This document shows, piece by piece, positions 33,373 to 41,747 of a stretch of 41,827 nucleotides of DNA. This DNA is from an uncultured delta proteobacterium (GTDB lineage: Bacteria > Myxococcota_A > Polyangia > Polyangiales > Polyangiaceae), in the NCBI GenBank assembly GCA_903906315.1, contig CAIVJW010000138.1:1-41827 (forward strand), written 5' to 3'. A program made the translations under genes and the position numbers. The notes under the pieces are model-generated. The model saw nothing but the letters and a program-made list of their open reading frames with translations, made no database searches and was not told the DNA's origin. Positions within the stretch are counted from its first letter, which is position 1. Each line of letters opens with the position of its first letter.

Positions 33373-35292
33373 ATGACTGCTCGATCTCGTACCGCCGTGG
33401 TCGGCGGCGCCGCGGTCGTCGTGCTGATCGCCCTGTTCAGCCGTCCGCCTGCCGCAAACCCGGTTTCGATGTCGGTTCCGCTAGCGGCTGCCGCCGACGC
33501 GCCGGCGTCGATACCCGTGGTCACGGCGACCGCCGCGGCGGACGCACCGGCGCCCAGGCCGGGCAGCATGCACAGCTACGACATTACCTTCGTGCAGAGC
33601 ATCTCCTTCGGTCAGCGCGCAAAGGCCGCCGCCGGTGGCGCCCCGGCGCCCCATGGCCTCGACAAGACCGTGAATGGGGGCCTCACGCTCGCCTGTGTGG
33701 AGCACGATGCGAGGCGCGTGCGATACCGCGCAACACTCGAGCACGTCGGAGCGTCCATCAACGGCGAGCGTGTGACCCACGCGGAGCTGCTCACGCTGCT
33801 CGCGCGCCCGTTCTTCTTCGACACGGACGCCGACGGGCGCATCGTCGCGTTTGCCTTCGACGCGAATCTCCCCATGGACGTGCGGGGTGGCCTGAAGGCG
33901 ATGATGGCGCTCGGGCAGGTCGTGACGGGCGCGGGGGACACCTGGACCACCCGCGAAGAGGACACGACGGGCGCCTACGACGCGACCTACACGCGCAGTG
34001 CGGCGGGCAACCTCCTCCGCAAGACCCGCGTCCGCTATGTTCACCTCGCGGGACGAGAGGGCGGCGAGGCCGACGAATCCGCCCAGGTCGAGGTCCACGA
34101 CGATATCCGCATCGCGCTCGGCGGAGACGGCGCGATGGCCACCCTCTCGGCGATCACAGCGACCGATATTCCCTTCGCGGAGCCGCTCGGGCACATAAGC
34201 GACCAAGAGAGCTGCATCATGACCCTGCGGAACACCGGCTTCGACGGGGCGAAGCTCCCCTCGTACCGCGCCGAGCGTGCCGCGATGCAGGAGGCCACGA
34301 TGGACGTCACAGCCGAAATTCGGGCTCCGGCGACGATGCAGGCGATGCGCGACCAGGCCAACCGCAACACGCTGAAGGGCGCCAATCTGCACGACCTGCT
34401 GGGCGAGCTCGAGCACGCGCGCACCGGGTCGAGCCAAGAGCGCGCCGTGGTGATGTCGCGGCTGCGGGCAGACTTTCGCCTGAACCCCGACGACGCGAAG
34501 CAGATGGCGAGGGATGTCCCGGGATCACCTGTCCAAGACGGGATGCTGCTTACCGGCGCGCTGGCAGGCGCGGCAACCCCCGAGTCGCTCGGGTCGCTCG
34601 CCGAGGTGGCGGCGAACGCCAGGACGCCGAAGGAAGTCCGGCTCAACGCCGTGACCGGGCTCGGTCTGGCCACGGCGTCGTCGTCCCCGCTCGTGCACGC
34701 GCTCGCGGCGCTGCTGAGCGATCCCGATCCCAGGGTGCACGCGTCAGCGTTGCTCGCGCTCGGGAGCGCCGCAGCGACCCTGCGAGAGAGTGACCCCGCG
34801 GCCTACGAGTTCGCGATCACGACGCTCCTCGGCGCCCTGGCGAGCGCGCAGATCCCCGAACAGCGGGCGCTGGGCTTCCGTGCCCTCGGCAACTCCGGCG
34901 ATGCGCGCGTCTTGCCCCTCGCAAAGGAGGCCGAGACGCGCGAGGTGCCGGCCGTGCGGCTTGCCGCGGTCGTCTCCGTGCGACGGGTCGTGCACCCGGA
35001 GGTCGACGCGTTTCTGACGAGCGTGATGCACGAAGACACCGAGCTCCGTGTGCGCGTCGGCGCGATCGAGACGGCGGAGCAGTACCGCACACTGCCGGCG
35101 TATGTGCCGGTGCTGGGCGAGGTCGCGAAGAACGACGCTGCGCCGCTCGTGCGCCGCGCCGCGCTCCACGCCCTCGACCGCGTGAAATCAGTCCCCGAGG
35201 TGCCGGCGGCGATCCAGTGGTCGGCCGAGAACGATCCGTCGGAGGACGTGAGGAAGTTTGCAGGCGAGCTCCTGCAGGGCAGCCCGGAGTGA
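33373..35292 (+). CDS. Exported vitellogenin-N/LLT-like protein with HEAT-type helical domain
   Basis: 639 residues from the ATG at 33373 with AAGGAG 6 bases upstream. A single N-terminal hydrophobic segment (about 8-22) directs it through the membrane. Residues about 66-270 look like the N-terminal beta-barrel of vitellogenin and microsomal triglyceride transfer protein: RPFFFDTDADGRIVAFAFD (145-163), then the conserved-type LPMDVRGGLKAMMALGQ (166-182), and EEDTTGAYDATYTR (195-208). Residues about 335-635 form a helical HEAT-like domain (LLTGALAGAATPESLGSLAE, DPDPRVHASALLALGSAA, ALGFRALGNSGDARVLPLA). The family match is my recognition, not a search result. If right, it may bind or move lipid in the periplasm. 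Confidence 0.7.
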   Translation: MTARSRTAVVGGAAVVVLIALFSRPPAANPVSMSVPLAAAADAPASIPVVTATAAADAPAPRPGSMHSYDITFVQSISFGQRAKAAAGGAPAPHGLDKTVNGGLTLACVEHDARRVRYRATLEHVGASINGERVTHAELLTLLARPFFFDTDADGRIVAFAFDANLPMDVRGGLKAMMALGQVVTGAGDTWTTREEDTTGAYDATYTRSAAGNLLRKTRVRYVHLAGREGGEADESAQVEVHDDIRIALGGDGAMATLSAITATDIPFAEPLGHISDQESCIMTLRNTGFDGAKLPSYRAERAAMQEATMDVTAEIRAPATMQAMRDQANRNTLKGANLHDLLGELEHARTGSSQERAVVMSRLRADFRLNPDDAKQMARDVPGSPVQDGMLLTGALAGAATPESLGSLAEVAANARTPKEVRLNAVTGLGLATASSSPLVHALAALLSDPDPRVHASALLALGSAAATLRESDPAAYEFAITTLLGALASAQIPEQRALGFRALGNSGDARVLPLAKEAETREVPAVRLAAVVSVRRVVHPEVDAFLTSVMHEDTELRVRVGAIETAEQYRTLPAYVPVLGEVAKNDAAPLVRRAALHALDRVKSVPEVPAAIQWSAENDPSEDVRKFAGELLQGSPE

Positions 35293-35460
35293 GGCCGAGG
35301 ATTGGAGGCGATGGCCGATCGGAGGGTGGCGGCAGCTCGAGCGAGAAGCGCATTCGCTTCGCCCCGGTCCCCCGTCCGCCCTCCGCGGCGCCCATCGCCT
35401 TGCGAGACCCCAGCCGAAACGGGTGCGCGTTCACGGGCGCCGCGGTGCGGACCCGGGGGG

Positions 35461-35633
35461 GGCGCCAAGAACGCCAAGAACGCCAAGGACGCCAACCGAG
35501 AGGTTAGGAGGCGGCAGGCCCTGCGGGGCCGGAGGCCGGCCGGCGGATGCGCGCTGCGTCGACGCGCCGGCTCGCGGCGCGGCACCCCGAATCTTCCCTC
35601 GGCGCTCCTGGCGCTCTTGGCGTCCTTGGCGCC
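35461..35633. repeat. 173-bp element with 29-bp terminal inverted repeats
   Basis: The left end, GGCGCCAAGAACGCCAAGAA from 35461, is mirrored by the right end, which reads GGCGCCAAGGACGCCAAGAG from 35633 on the other strand. The two match for about 25 bases with very few differences. Each arm is itself built of tandem 9-mers (CGCCAAGRA). The interior is GC-rich with small hairpins around 35510-35560 and codes for nothing. It lies in the convergent gap 35293-35732 between the LLT-like gene and Bax1, the remainder of which shows no gene. CGCCAAG tandem repeats of this kind are known as dispersed intergenic sequences in several bacteria; this could be a MITE-like element or a terminator. Confidence 0.65.
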
Positions 35634-35732
35634 ACTCTCGCTCCCTGTCCATCCGCTCCACCGCCTTGCGAGCCAGCCAGCGAACGACGCGCGAACCGGG
35701 GGCCGTGAATGCGTGCTTTCGGCGATCGCGGG

Positions 35733-36899
35733 CTACGCCCTCCACAGCGCCTCCGCCGCATCGAGGAGCGCCGCCGCGTCGACGCTCTTGCGATACCGGA
35801 CCAGCGTCGCGCCCACGAGGTCCGTGTCCGCGCACGCGAGGGCCTCGTCGACGAGCACGATCACCGGATGCCGGTCGCGCACGGCGGCGAGGGCGCGCAG
35901 CTTCGAGGCGAGGTACTCCGGCGTGTAGAAGCCGACGATCTCGACGAGCACCCGCGCCTCGCCCCGGCGGAGGGTGAAGTCGGGGAAGCAGACGCCGCCG
36001 CCCACCGGGATCGCGGCCGTCTCCCGCTCGAGGGTGAAGCCGCGCCCGAGCTTGCGCACGTCGCGGACCAGCCGCCGCTCGACGGCGCTGTCGGTCTCGC
36101 GCGGCAGCGCGTGGGGGCGCGCGATCGGGTCGCTCGCGTCGGCGACGACCCGAAGGCGCCGATGCCCGAGGACGCACGTCGCCTCGAGCTCCCACGCCGG
36201 GGTCGAGAAGGCCGCGGGCACGAAGGACGCGAGCGCGTGGCCGTACTTCGTCGTCTGGTGGAAGATCGAGAGGGGCCCGGAGAGCGCGATCGTGGTGCCC
36301 TCGGCGGAGGGCACGTAGGTGCAGAGGAGCCGGCGGAGCTTCGCGAGCCGGACGACCGACCGGACGTGGGATCGAACCCGCACGCGCGTCTCGGAGGAGC
36401 GCAGGATCAGGCCCTGCACGAGCGCGAGGTTGTAGGCGAGCACGACCTCGCCCGGGGCCGGCACGACGGCCGGCGCGACGAGGCGGCGGGCGCCGGGCCG
36501 GTCGGCGAAGAGCCCCTCGAGTACGGCCGCGCGGTCCACCCCGAGGGCGCTCGCCGCGGCGTCGATCGCGGCGTCGCGGCTCGCGGAGGCCGCGAGGTCG
36601 AAGAGCACGCTGCGGATGCGCGCGGGCGGCGCGGCCGAGGCGACGACGGTGCTCCACCACCGTCCGAGCACGCGCCGGACCCCCGCGACCACCCGCCCTC
36701 GCACGCCGTGGGCGCGGCCGAGATCGACCATGCGGCCGGCGAGGCGGTCGTCGACCTCGTCCGCGGAGAGGCCCCCGAGGTCGGCGAGCTCGCCCGTGAG
36801 CTCGCGCAGCCACACCTCGTCGCGCGCCGTGAGGTACGCCGGGACCGCGACCGCGCCGCGCTCGACCCACGAGAGCTCGCGCTCACCGAGGACGATCAA
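35733..36899 (-). CDS. Bax1-family nuclease (DUF790)
   Basis: 388 residues from a TTG at 36897-36899, overlapping the end of the XPB gene by 17 bases. DUF790 proteins are the Bax1 nucleases that bind XPB helicase, first studied in archaea. The C-terminal part has the PD-(D/E)xK signature CFPDFTLRRGEARVLVEIVGF (about 304-324) with D307, E320 and the following family motif YTPEYLASKL. The middle part AYNLALVQGLILRSS and HQTTKYGHALASF is also typical. Such complexes unwind and cut DNA with bubbles or damage, probably in excision repair. Its active-site residues look intact. The TTG start is inferred; the first downstream alternatives would shorten it by several codons. Confidence 0.85.
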   Translation of the reverse strand: MIVLGERELSWVERGAVAVPAYLTARDEVWLRELTGELADLGGLSADEVDDRLAGRMVDLGRAHGVRGRVVAGVRRVLGRWWSTVVASAAPPARIRSVLFDLAASASRDAAIDAAASALGVDRAAVLEGLFADRPGARRLVAPAVVPAPGEVVLAYNLALVQGLILRSSETRVRVRSHVRSVVRLAKLRRLLCTYVPSAEGTTIALSGPLSIFHQTTKYGHALASFVPAAFSTPAWELEATCVLGHRRLRVVADASDPIARPHALPRETDSAVERRLVRDVRKLGRGFTLERETAAIPVGGGVCFPDFTLRRGEARVLVEIVGFYTPEYLASKLRALAAVRDRHPVIVLVDEALACADTDLVGATLVRYRKSVDAAALLDAAEALWRA

Positions 36900-38244
36900 G
36901 GGCCCCCCTGCGGCTCGAGGCGCGGCGGTCGTCCGTCGTCGCCGAGGTCACGAGGTCGTACACGAGGGCGCGCTTGCCGGGCGCGGGGCGCAGGACGCGA
37001 CCCACGCGCTGGACGTGCTCGCGGGCGCCGAGCGACGACCCGACCACGATGGCGACGCTCGCGTCCGGGACGTCGATTCCCTCGTTGAGCACGCGCGCCG
37101 ACACGATGGCGCGGTAGCGACCGCCGCTGAACCGCGCGAGGATCTCCTCGCGCTCGGCGCGCCCGATGTCGGCCGTGATCACGGGGACCAGGTTGTCCTG
37201 GCCGATCGCGTACGCGTCGTCCGTCGAGGCCGCGAACACGAGCGTGCGCGCGTCGCGGTGGCGCGCGAGGAGCGTGCGCACGAGCGCGCGCTTGGCGGAC
37301 GGGAACGCGGCGAGGGCGCTGGCGCGCTGGAAGCCCCGGAGCGCGGCGCGCCCGTCCGAGCTCATCCCGAGCGCCCGCACGAGCGAGGGCCAGTCCGATC
37401 CAGGTCGCGCGCGGGCGAACGCGGCGCGGAGCGTGGCGAAGGGCCGGTAGCTCCGCTCGTAGCGATCCCGCTCGTCCGGATCGAGCGCGACGCGAAGCTG
37501 CACGAGGTCGAGCGGCGCGAGGTGCGTGCCGATCAGGTCCGCGACCCCGAGCTCGCAGACGATCGGCCCCACGAGATCGGCGAGCCGCGCCTCCTCGGCA
37601 GACCCCGCGCGCGGCGCCGTCGCGGTGAGCCCGAGCCGCAGCGGAGCCACGCACATCTCGAGCGCTTCGGCCACGAACCCGGACGCCGCGTGGTGCGCCT
37701 CGTCCACGACGACGATCCCGAAGCGCGCGCCGTGAACGTCGAGGTGCCGGTGCGCGCTCGCGAAGGTCATCACCGTGAGGGGCTCGAGGCGGCGCTCGCC
37801 GTCGCCCATCACGCCGACGTCGCCGTCGTAGGCGCGCCCGACCTCGCGCTCCCACTGGTCGAGCAGCGCGCGCGTCGGACACAGCACGAGCGCGGGCACG
37901 GCGCACGACGCGATGGCGGCGATCGCGACGCGCGTCTTGCCGGCGCCCGTGGGCAGCACGACGACCCCGCGCCCGCGAAGACACCAGGAGTCGAGGGCGG
38001 CTTGCTGGTAGTCCCGCAGCGACGGCGCGCGACACCCGAGCGGGGCCGCCAGCCGCGCGGAGGCGACCCGGTCGTCGACCCGGACCCCGCGACTCCGCGC
38101 GTCGCGGAGCAGGGCGTCGTAGGCGTACGCCGGGGCGCGGAAGCACGCCGTGCGGTCGTCCCAGATCGCGCGCGGCGGGTCGTAGGACGCCGGCAGGTCG
38201 TCGAGGCGGAGCGTGCCACGGTCGAAGCGGAGGACGAGCGTCAC
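36883..38244 (-). CDS. XPB-like SF2 DNA helicase
   Basis: 453 residues from a GTG at 38242-38244; the frame is open for 44 more codons but those are Pro/Arg-rich non-family sequence. Q-motif-like SLRDYQ (75-80), Walker A PTGAGKT (98-104), DEAH in VVVDEAHH (178-185), motif III LTATAPR (206-212), and motifs V-VI ARVLNEGIDVPD and QRVGRVLRP. The N-terminal about 70 residues correspond to the small damage-recognition domain of XPB. XPB uses ATP to open DNA 3'-5', and with Bax1 forms a helicase-nuclease. It is co-transcribed and overlapped with Bax1. Confidence 0.88.
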   Translation of the reverse strand: MTLVLRFDRGTLRLDDLPASYDPPRAIWDDRTACFRAPAYAYDALLRDARSRGVRVDDRVASARLAAPLGCRAPSLRDYQQAALDSWCLRGRGVVVLPTGAGKTRVAIAAIASCAVPALVLCPTRALLDQWEREVGRAYDGDVGVMGDGERRLEPLTVMTFASAHRHLDVHGARFGIVVVDEAHHAASGFVAEALEMCVAPLRLGLTATAPRAGSAEEARLADLVGPIVCELGVADLIGTHLAPLDLVQLRVALDPDERDRYERSYRPFATLRAAFARARPGSDWPSLVRALGMSSDGRAALRGFQRASALAAFPSAKRALVRTLLARHRDARTLVFAASTDDAYAIGQDNLVPVITADIGRAEREEILARFSGGRYRAIVSARVLNEGIDVPDASVAIVVGSSLGAREHVQRVGRVLRPAPGKRALVYDLVTSATTDDRRASSRRGALDRPR

Positions 38245-38437
38245 GGGCGCGGCTCTGGCGATCGCCGTGCCAGGGCCAATCGTGCGCAATTCGCGCGGAG
38301 GTCGGCCTCGCCAGGGTGGCGGAGGGGTGGCGGAGGGTGGCGACCGCCACGGGGTCGACCCGAGCGACGGCGGCACCGTGCGCCTGCGATCGCCCCCCTC
38401 CCCGCGGCGCGATCGGCGCCGTGGCGGGACCCCGCCT
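38245..38437. other. Leader of the XPB-Bax1 operon
   Basis: No gene is seen. It contains the G-rich triplet repeat at 38313-38342 and must hold the promoter for XPB. Confidence 0.35.
38313..38342 (+). repeat. Three tandem copies of AGGG(G)TGGCGG
   Basis: The 10-11-base unit occurs at 38313-38322, 38323-38333 and 38334-38342 (last copy short). The plus strand has several runs of two to four G and could fold into a G-quadruplex upstream of the helicase gene. Confidence 0.6.
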
Positions 38438-38533
38438 CTACCCCTCGAGGAGCCGCTCCAGCGCCTCGACCGGCTGCGCGCCGACCACGCCCCGACCGCC
38501 GTGCACGAACGTCGGCACCCCGGTGACTGCGCG
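38438..38533 (-). pseudogene. C-terminal remnant of a DsbA-family (FrnE-like) oxidoreductase
   Basis: The minus strand reads AVTGVPTFVHGGRGVVGAQP then VEALERLLEG and a stop (38438-38440). This is the well-conserved end of FrnE/DsbA-like thioredoxin-fold proteins, with the cis-Pro loop GVTGVPTFV. The similarity stops at about 38533, four bases from the stop codon of the DUF2442 gene. The catalytic CxxC and the rest of the protein are missing from the window, so the gene is truncated, apparently by arrival of the DUF4160-DUF2442 pair. Confidence 0.75.
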
Positions 38534-38537
38534 ATCC

Positions 38538-38855
38538 CTAAGGGGTCAGGGCGTTCGGGCCGACGGATGCGTCCGCGCCGACGACCATCGTCGCAGGCGG
38601 ACGATCGCCCGACTCCGGTGGGAGTCCGCCCCAGATCACCGTGTCGGGGCAGAGGTCCGCGCCGTTCGGCCAGGCGAGCGCCCCGGCCTCCACGCGCACG
38701 CTTCGAAAGCTCGCGTCGTCCGCGCGCACGCGCTCGAACACCGCGCCCGTGAGAAGCGCGGACAGGTCACGCTCCACGGTCGTGCCATCGGAGAGCACGA
38801 GCCTCACCACGGCACCGCCAAGCGGCTGCACGTCACGAATTCGAATCAGGGCCAT
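38538..38855 (-). CDS. DUF2442-family protein
   Basis: 105 residues. It begins with an IRIRDVQPLGGAVVRLVLSDG strand pair, then RDLSALLTGAVFERVRAD and the family signature VEAGALAWPNGADLCPDTVIW. DUF2442 proteins are small and of unknown function, and are commonly encoded beside DUF4160 genes, which has led to suggestions of a toxin-antitoxin-like unit; this is unproven. The C-terminal about 25 residues (SGDRPPATMVVGADASVG) are extra. It follows the DUF4160 gene by 14 bases on the same strand and abuts the DsbA-family remnant. Confidence 0.82.
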   Translation of the reverse strand: MALIRIRDVQPLGGAVVRLVLSDGTTVERDLSALLTGAVFERVRADDASFRSVRVEAGALAWPNGADLCPDTVIWGGLPPESGDRPPATMVVGADASVGPNALTP

Positions 38856-38869
38856 CGTCGAAGATCCTC

Positions 38870-39130
38870 TCACTCGAGCGGGGCAATTCGCGCGCGGGCG
38901 TCGCCGCTGCGCGCGAGCTTCCAATCGCCTGCGAGCTCCTCGCGGTGAAGCGCCGCCCACTCGAGCACGAGGGCGTGGGCCCGGCGCGGGAGCTCGCCGC
39001 GCATCACCTTCAGCGTGTCGATCTCGAACAGCGCTTCGTGATCCCCGTAGGCCGCGTGGACGTGGGGAGGCGCGTGGTCGTTGTAGAAGATCCGAATCAC
39101 GATGCCGAAGAATCGGCTGATCTCGGACAT
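38870..39130 (-). CDS. DUF4160-family protein
   Basis: 86 residues from the ATG at 39128-39130. The family pattern is clear: ISRFFGIVIRIFYNDHAPPH, then HVHAAYGDHEALFEID and ELPRRAHALVLEWAALHREEL. The conserved NDH-PPH-H residues suggest a metal or nucleic-acid site, but no activity is established. It is the first gene of the pair with DUF2442. It continues to 'WKLARSGDARARIAPLE', the usual length. Confidence 0.85.
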   Translation of the reverse strand: MSEISRFFGIVIRIFYNDHAPPHVHAAYGDHEALFEIDTLKVMRGELPRRAHALVLEWAALHREELAGDWKLARSGDARARIAPLE

Positions 39131-39580
39131 GACGCGAAGGCTTCCACGCTCGCCTGCGCGCGGCAAGGTGGCGCAGCCCCTCCAAACGGGACGGGGGCTC
39201 GGCCGGATCGGTGAGCGAGGGACGAGGCCACTCGGCGGCGCGACCGCGAGCGGCGTGCCGCGGCCGGTGCCGGCTGATTTCGCGGTCAATTCGGCGACCC
39301 ACGAGGCCGCGGCGGTGGGGGCCGAGCTGGCGGCGCGCGGCCGGCTACGACCTCGGCGAGGTCCAGCAAGCTCGTCGTCGAGGCGCCCACCGTGCGGCCA
39401 CCGCAGACGGGGCGCGTCCCGGCGCTGCGGGCTGCGCTCGATCTCGCCGAGGTCGGTGAAGACCTCGACCGTGGGGCGGGCCATGGAAACCGAGGGTGGC
39501 AGCGAGTGATCGGCGCTCCGCCGCCGGCCGCGCCGCGAGCATTCGCGGTGAGCGCGCCCACGGTGGTAGTCTGCGCGCCC
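39131..39580. other. 450-bp intergenic region
   Basis: No gene is supported. A minus-strand frame starting at 39485 (MARPTVEVFTDLGEIE) has a plausible start but changes frame before any domain can be recognised, so it may be debris. It holds the promoters of the divergent DUF4160 and lipoprotein genes, though no clear elements are visible. Confidence 0.4.
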
Positions 39581-40117
39581 ATGACGCACCCCCTCGTATT
39601 CGCGCGCGCCCTCGGAGCCGCGTCGCTCGCCGCGATCGCGGTCCTTGCTTGCACCCCGGAAAAGGACTCCTCGGCTGGCCCGCAGGCGCCGGCCGGCAAG
39701 GAGAGCGGATCGCAGGCCGCGCACGCGCCCTCGGCCGCCCCCTCGGCGGCGGCGACCGTCGCGGCGCCGGCGACGGCCTCGGCGGCGGCGACGGTCGCCT
39801 CCGGGGCGGCCGGATCGGCGGCGGCCGACACGCTCCCTTCGCTCGGGGCCGGGCTGCCCGCGGTCGAGGACGCGTGCGCGGCCGACGCGGACTGCGGTTT
39901 CACGACCCTGCCGGTCGGCGGCAAGCGCACCTGCTGTGACAACCAGTGCGGGCTGGTCCCGGTGACGAAGGCGTACGCGCAGAAGCTCGCGGCGGCCTGC
40001 GGCCCGATCAACGCGGCGCGCGGCGCGCAGAAGGCGACCGAGTGCCCGACGGTCGCCTGCGACGCGATGAAGAGCCCGAAGCCGCGCTGCAACGCCGGCA
40101 AGTGCGCGCTCTGGTGA
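39581..40117 (+). CDS. Cys-rich lipoprotein, unknown function
   Basis: 178 residues. The signal peptide ends with a lipobox (VLAC, Cys24). A long Ala/Ser/Pro linker (about 30-88) follows, then a compact C-terminal domain with eight Cys: CAADADCGF, CCDNQCGLVP, ACGPINAARG, CPTVACDA and RCNAGKCALW. This Cys spacing is common in small exported proteins of Polyangiales; no function is known. The stop overlaps a possible GTG start of the next gene. Confidence 0.82.
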   Translation: MTHPLVFARALGAASLAAIAVLACTPEKDSSAGPQAPAGKESGSQAAHAPSAAPSAAATVAAPATASAAATVASGAAGSAAADTLPSLGAGLPAVEDACAADADCGFTTLPVGGKRTCCDNQCGLVPVTKAYAQKLAAACGPINAARGAQKATECPTVACDAMKSPKPRCNAGKCALW

Positions 40118-40128
40118 GGCGCGCGAGG

Positions 40129-41142
40129 ATGGCGTTGCGGATCGCGCTCCTCGCGCTGCCGATCCTGATCGCCTCGGGCGTCGCGATCGCGGGCGAGCCG
40201 ACGGCGGCGGATCGCGAGACGGCGCGCGGGCTCATGGACCGGGGCGACGAGCTCGCGGCGAAGCACGACGGCGCGGGCGCGCTCGCGGCGTTCCAGGCGG
40301 CCCACGCGCTCATGGGGCTGCCGACGACCGGCGTCGAGGTCGCGAAGGCGCACGCCGCGATCGGCCACCTCGTCGAGGCGCGCGACGTCGCGCTCGCGGT
40401 GTCGCGCCTGCCGGTCGCGAAGCACGAGCCGGCGGCGCAGGGGAGAGCGCGCGCGGACGCCGCGGCGATCGCGCTCGCGCTCGCGCCACGGATCCCGTCG
40501 CTCGCGGTGACGATCGAGGGAGCGCCCGCGGACGCGCCCGTCGAGGTCGCGTTCGACGGCGCCCCGGTGCCGGCCGCGGCCGCGCAGCTCCCTCGCAAGC
40601 TCGACCCGGGGCGGCACGTCGTCACGGTCGCGTGCGAGGGCTTCGGCGCCGAGCGGATCGAGGTGGAGCTCGCGGAGGGCGCGGCGCTGACCCGCACCGT
40701 GAAGCTCGCGCGTGCGGCGGCCCGTGCGCCCACGCCGCCCGCGACGCAGGCCGCGCGCGCGCCTGCACCCGAGGCCGCCTCGGCGTCGCGCGGCGGATGG
40801 CCCGTCGCGACGTGGATCGGCTTCGGCGTCGGCGCGGCGGGGCTCGTCGTCGGCGGCGTCGCGGGCGGGCTCTCGCTCTCGAAGGCGTCGGCGCTCGCCG
40901 GCGCGTGCGACGCGGCCAAGCGCTGCCCGCCGAGCGCGCAGTCGGACCTCGACGCGGGAAAGGCGCTCGCGATCGTCTCGGACGTGGGCTTCGGCGTGGC
41001 CATCGCGGGCGCCGCGGTCGGCGTGATCGCGATCGTCCTGTCCAAGGGCGCGCCGCCCGACAGGCCCGCGGCGAGCTTCCGCGTGACTCCGTCGTTCGGT
41101 CCTGGCCAGCTCGGCGTGATGGGCACTCTGAGGGCGTTCTGA
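40129..41142 (+). CDS. PEGA-type exported membrane protein
   Basis: 337 residues from the ATG at 40129 (GAGG about 9 bases upstream); a GTG at 40114, overlapping the previous stop as GTGA, would add five residues and cannot be excluded. A signal peptide ends near AIAG (about 22). Residues about 26-110 are TPR-like (MDRGDELAAKHDGAGALAAF). Residues about 118-195 form a PEGA-like beta domain (LAVTIEGAPADAPVEVAFDG, LDPGRHVVTVACEGF). After an Ala/Pro linker two hydrophobic segments follow (about 226-247 and 280-303). It probably anchors in the envelope. Such proteins are very frequent in Polyangiales, but no specific role is known. Confidence 0.8.
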   Translation: MALRIALLALPILIASGVAIAGEPTAADRETARGLMDRGDELAAKHDGAGALAAFQAAHALMGLPTTGVEVAKAHAAIGHLVEARDVALAVSRLPVAKHEPAAQGRARADAAAIALALAPRIPSLAVTIEGAPADAPVEVAFDGAPVPAAAAQLPRKLDPGRHVVTVACEGFGAERIEVELAEGAALTRTVKLARAAARAPTPPATQAARAPAPEAASASRGGWPVATWIGFGVGAAGLVVGGVAGGLSLSKASALAGACDAAKRCPPSAQSDLDAGKALAIVSDVGFGVAIAGAAVGVIAIVLSKGAPPDRPAASFRVTPSFGPGQLGVMGTLRAF

Positions 41143-41144
41143 TC

Positions 41145-41726
41145 ATGGCAATCGCGCGAAACCTCCTCGGGATCGGCCTCGCGGGCGGCGCGATCGCCGC
41201 GGGCGGCGGCTGCGAGCTCGTCTCCGGCCTCGGCGGCTACGAGATCCACACGACCACCGCGTCCCCGAAATACACGACGTCGACGTCGACCACCGGCAGC
41301 GGAGGAACCGGCGGCAGCGGCGGGACCGGCAGCGGCGCCGGCGGCCAGGCGGGCGCGGGCGGCCAGGCGGGCGCGGCCGGGGCCCGCTGCGGTGACGGCC
41401 TGAAGAACGGCGACGAGACGGACCAGGACTGCGGCGGCGAGACGTGCGACGCCTGCCTGGGCGGCAAGGCGTGCCTGCAGGACCGCGATTGCACCGAGGG
41501 GGCGAGCTGCTGGTCGGGCTTCTGCTGCTATCAGGACCAGGCGTGCCACACGCGCTGCATGTCGTGCTCCGGCAAGCTCACGGGCCAGCAAGACGGGGTG
41601 TGCAATGACATGCTGCACGGCACCCAGGACGTCTATCAGGACGTTCGCGACGGCGGAGCCGACAAGGACACCTGCATCGGCAAATGGTATTGCCAGGGAA
41701 ACGGAGACTGCCTGGAGACGAAGTAG
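41145..41726 (+). CDS. Cys-rich lipoprotein with Gly-rich linker
   Basis: 193 residues, starting two bases after the stop of the PEGA-type gene, so the genes are probably one operon. Lipobox AGGGC (Cys23), then a Thr/Ser and Gly/Ala linker to about 82. The C-terminal domain starts CGDGLKNGDETDQDCGG and carries about 17 Cys (CDACLGGKACLQDRDC, CCYQDQACHTRCMSC, CIGKWYCQGNGDCLE). The NGDETDxDCGG signature is widespread in myxobacterial surface proteins. Function unknown. Confidence 0.85.
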   Translation: MAIARNLLGIGLAGGAIAAGGGCELVSGLGGYEIHTTTASPKYTTSTSTTGSGGTGGSGGTGSGAGGQAGAGGQAGAAGARCGDGLKNGDETDQDCGGETCDACLGGKACLQDRDCTEGASCWSGFCCYQDQACHTRCMSCSGKLTGQQDGVCNDMLHGTQDVYQDVRDGGADKDTCIGKWYCQGNGDCLETK

Positions 41727-41727
41727 A

Positions 41728-41741
41728 CGCGCCCGGGCGCG
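41728..41741. terminator. GC palindrome between convergent genes
   Basis: CGCGCCCGGGCGCG is a 14-bp perfect palindrome directly after the lipoprotein stop and before the stop of the leftward gene at 41748. It is a plausible bidirectional terminator. Confidence 0.45.
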
Positions 41742-41747
41742 CCTCCG

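Noticed and set aside
38538-39130. Definite toxin-antitoxin system
   Set aside because: DUF4160/DUF2442 co-occurrence is known, but no toxin activity can be read from the sequence.
40114-40128. GTG start for the PEGA-type gene overlapping the previous stop
   Set aside because: Possible, but it has no ribosome-binding site of its own, while the ATG at 40129 does; kept as an alternative only.
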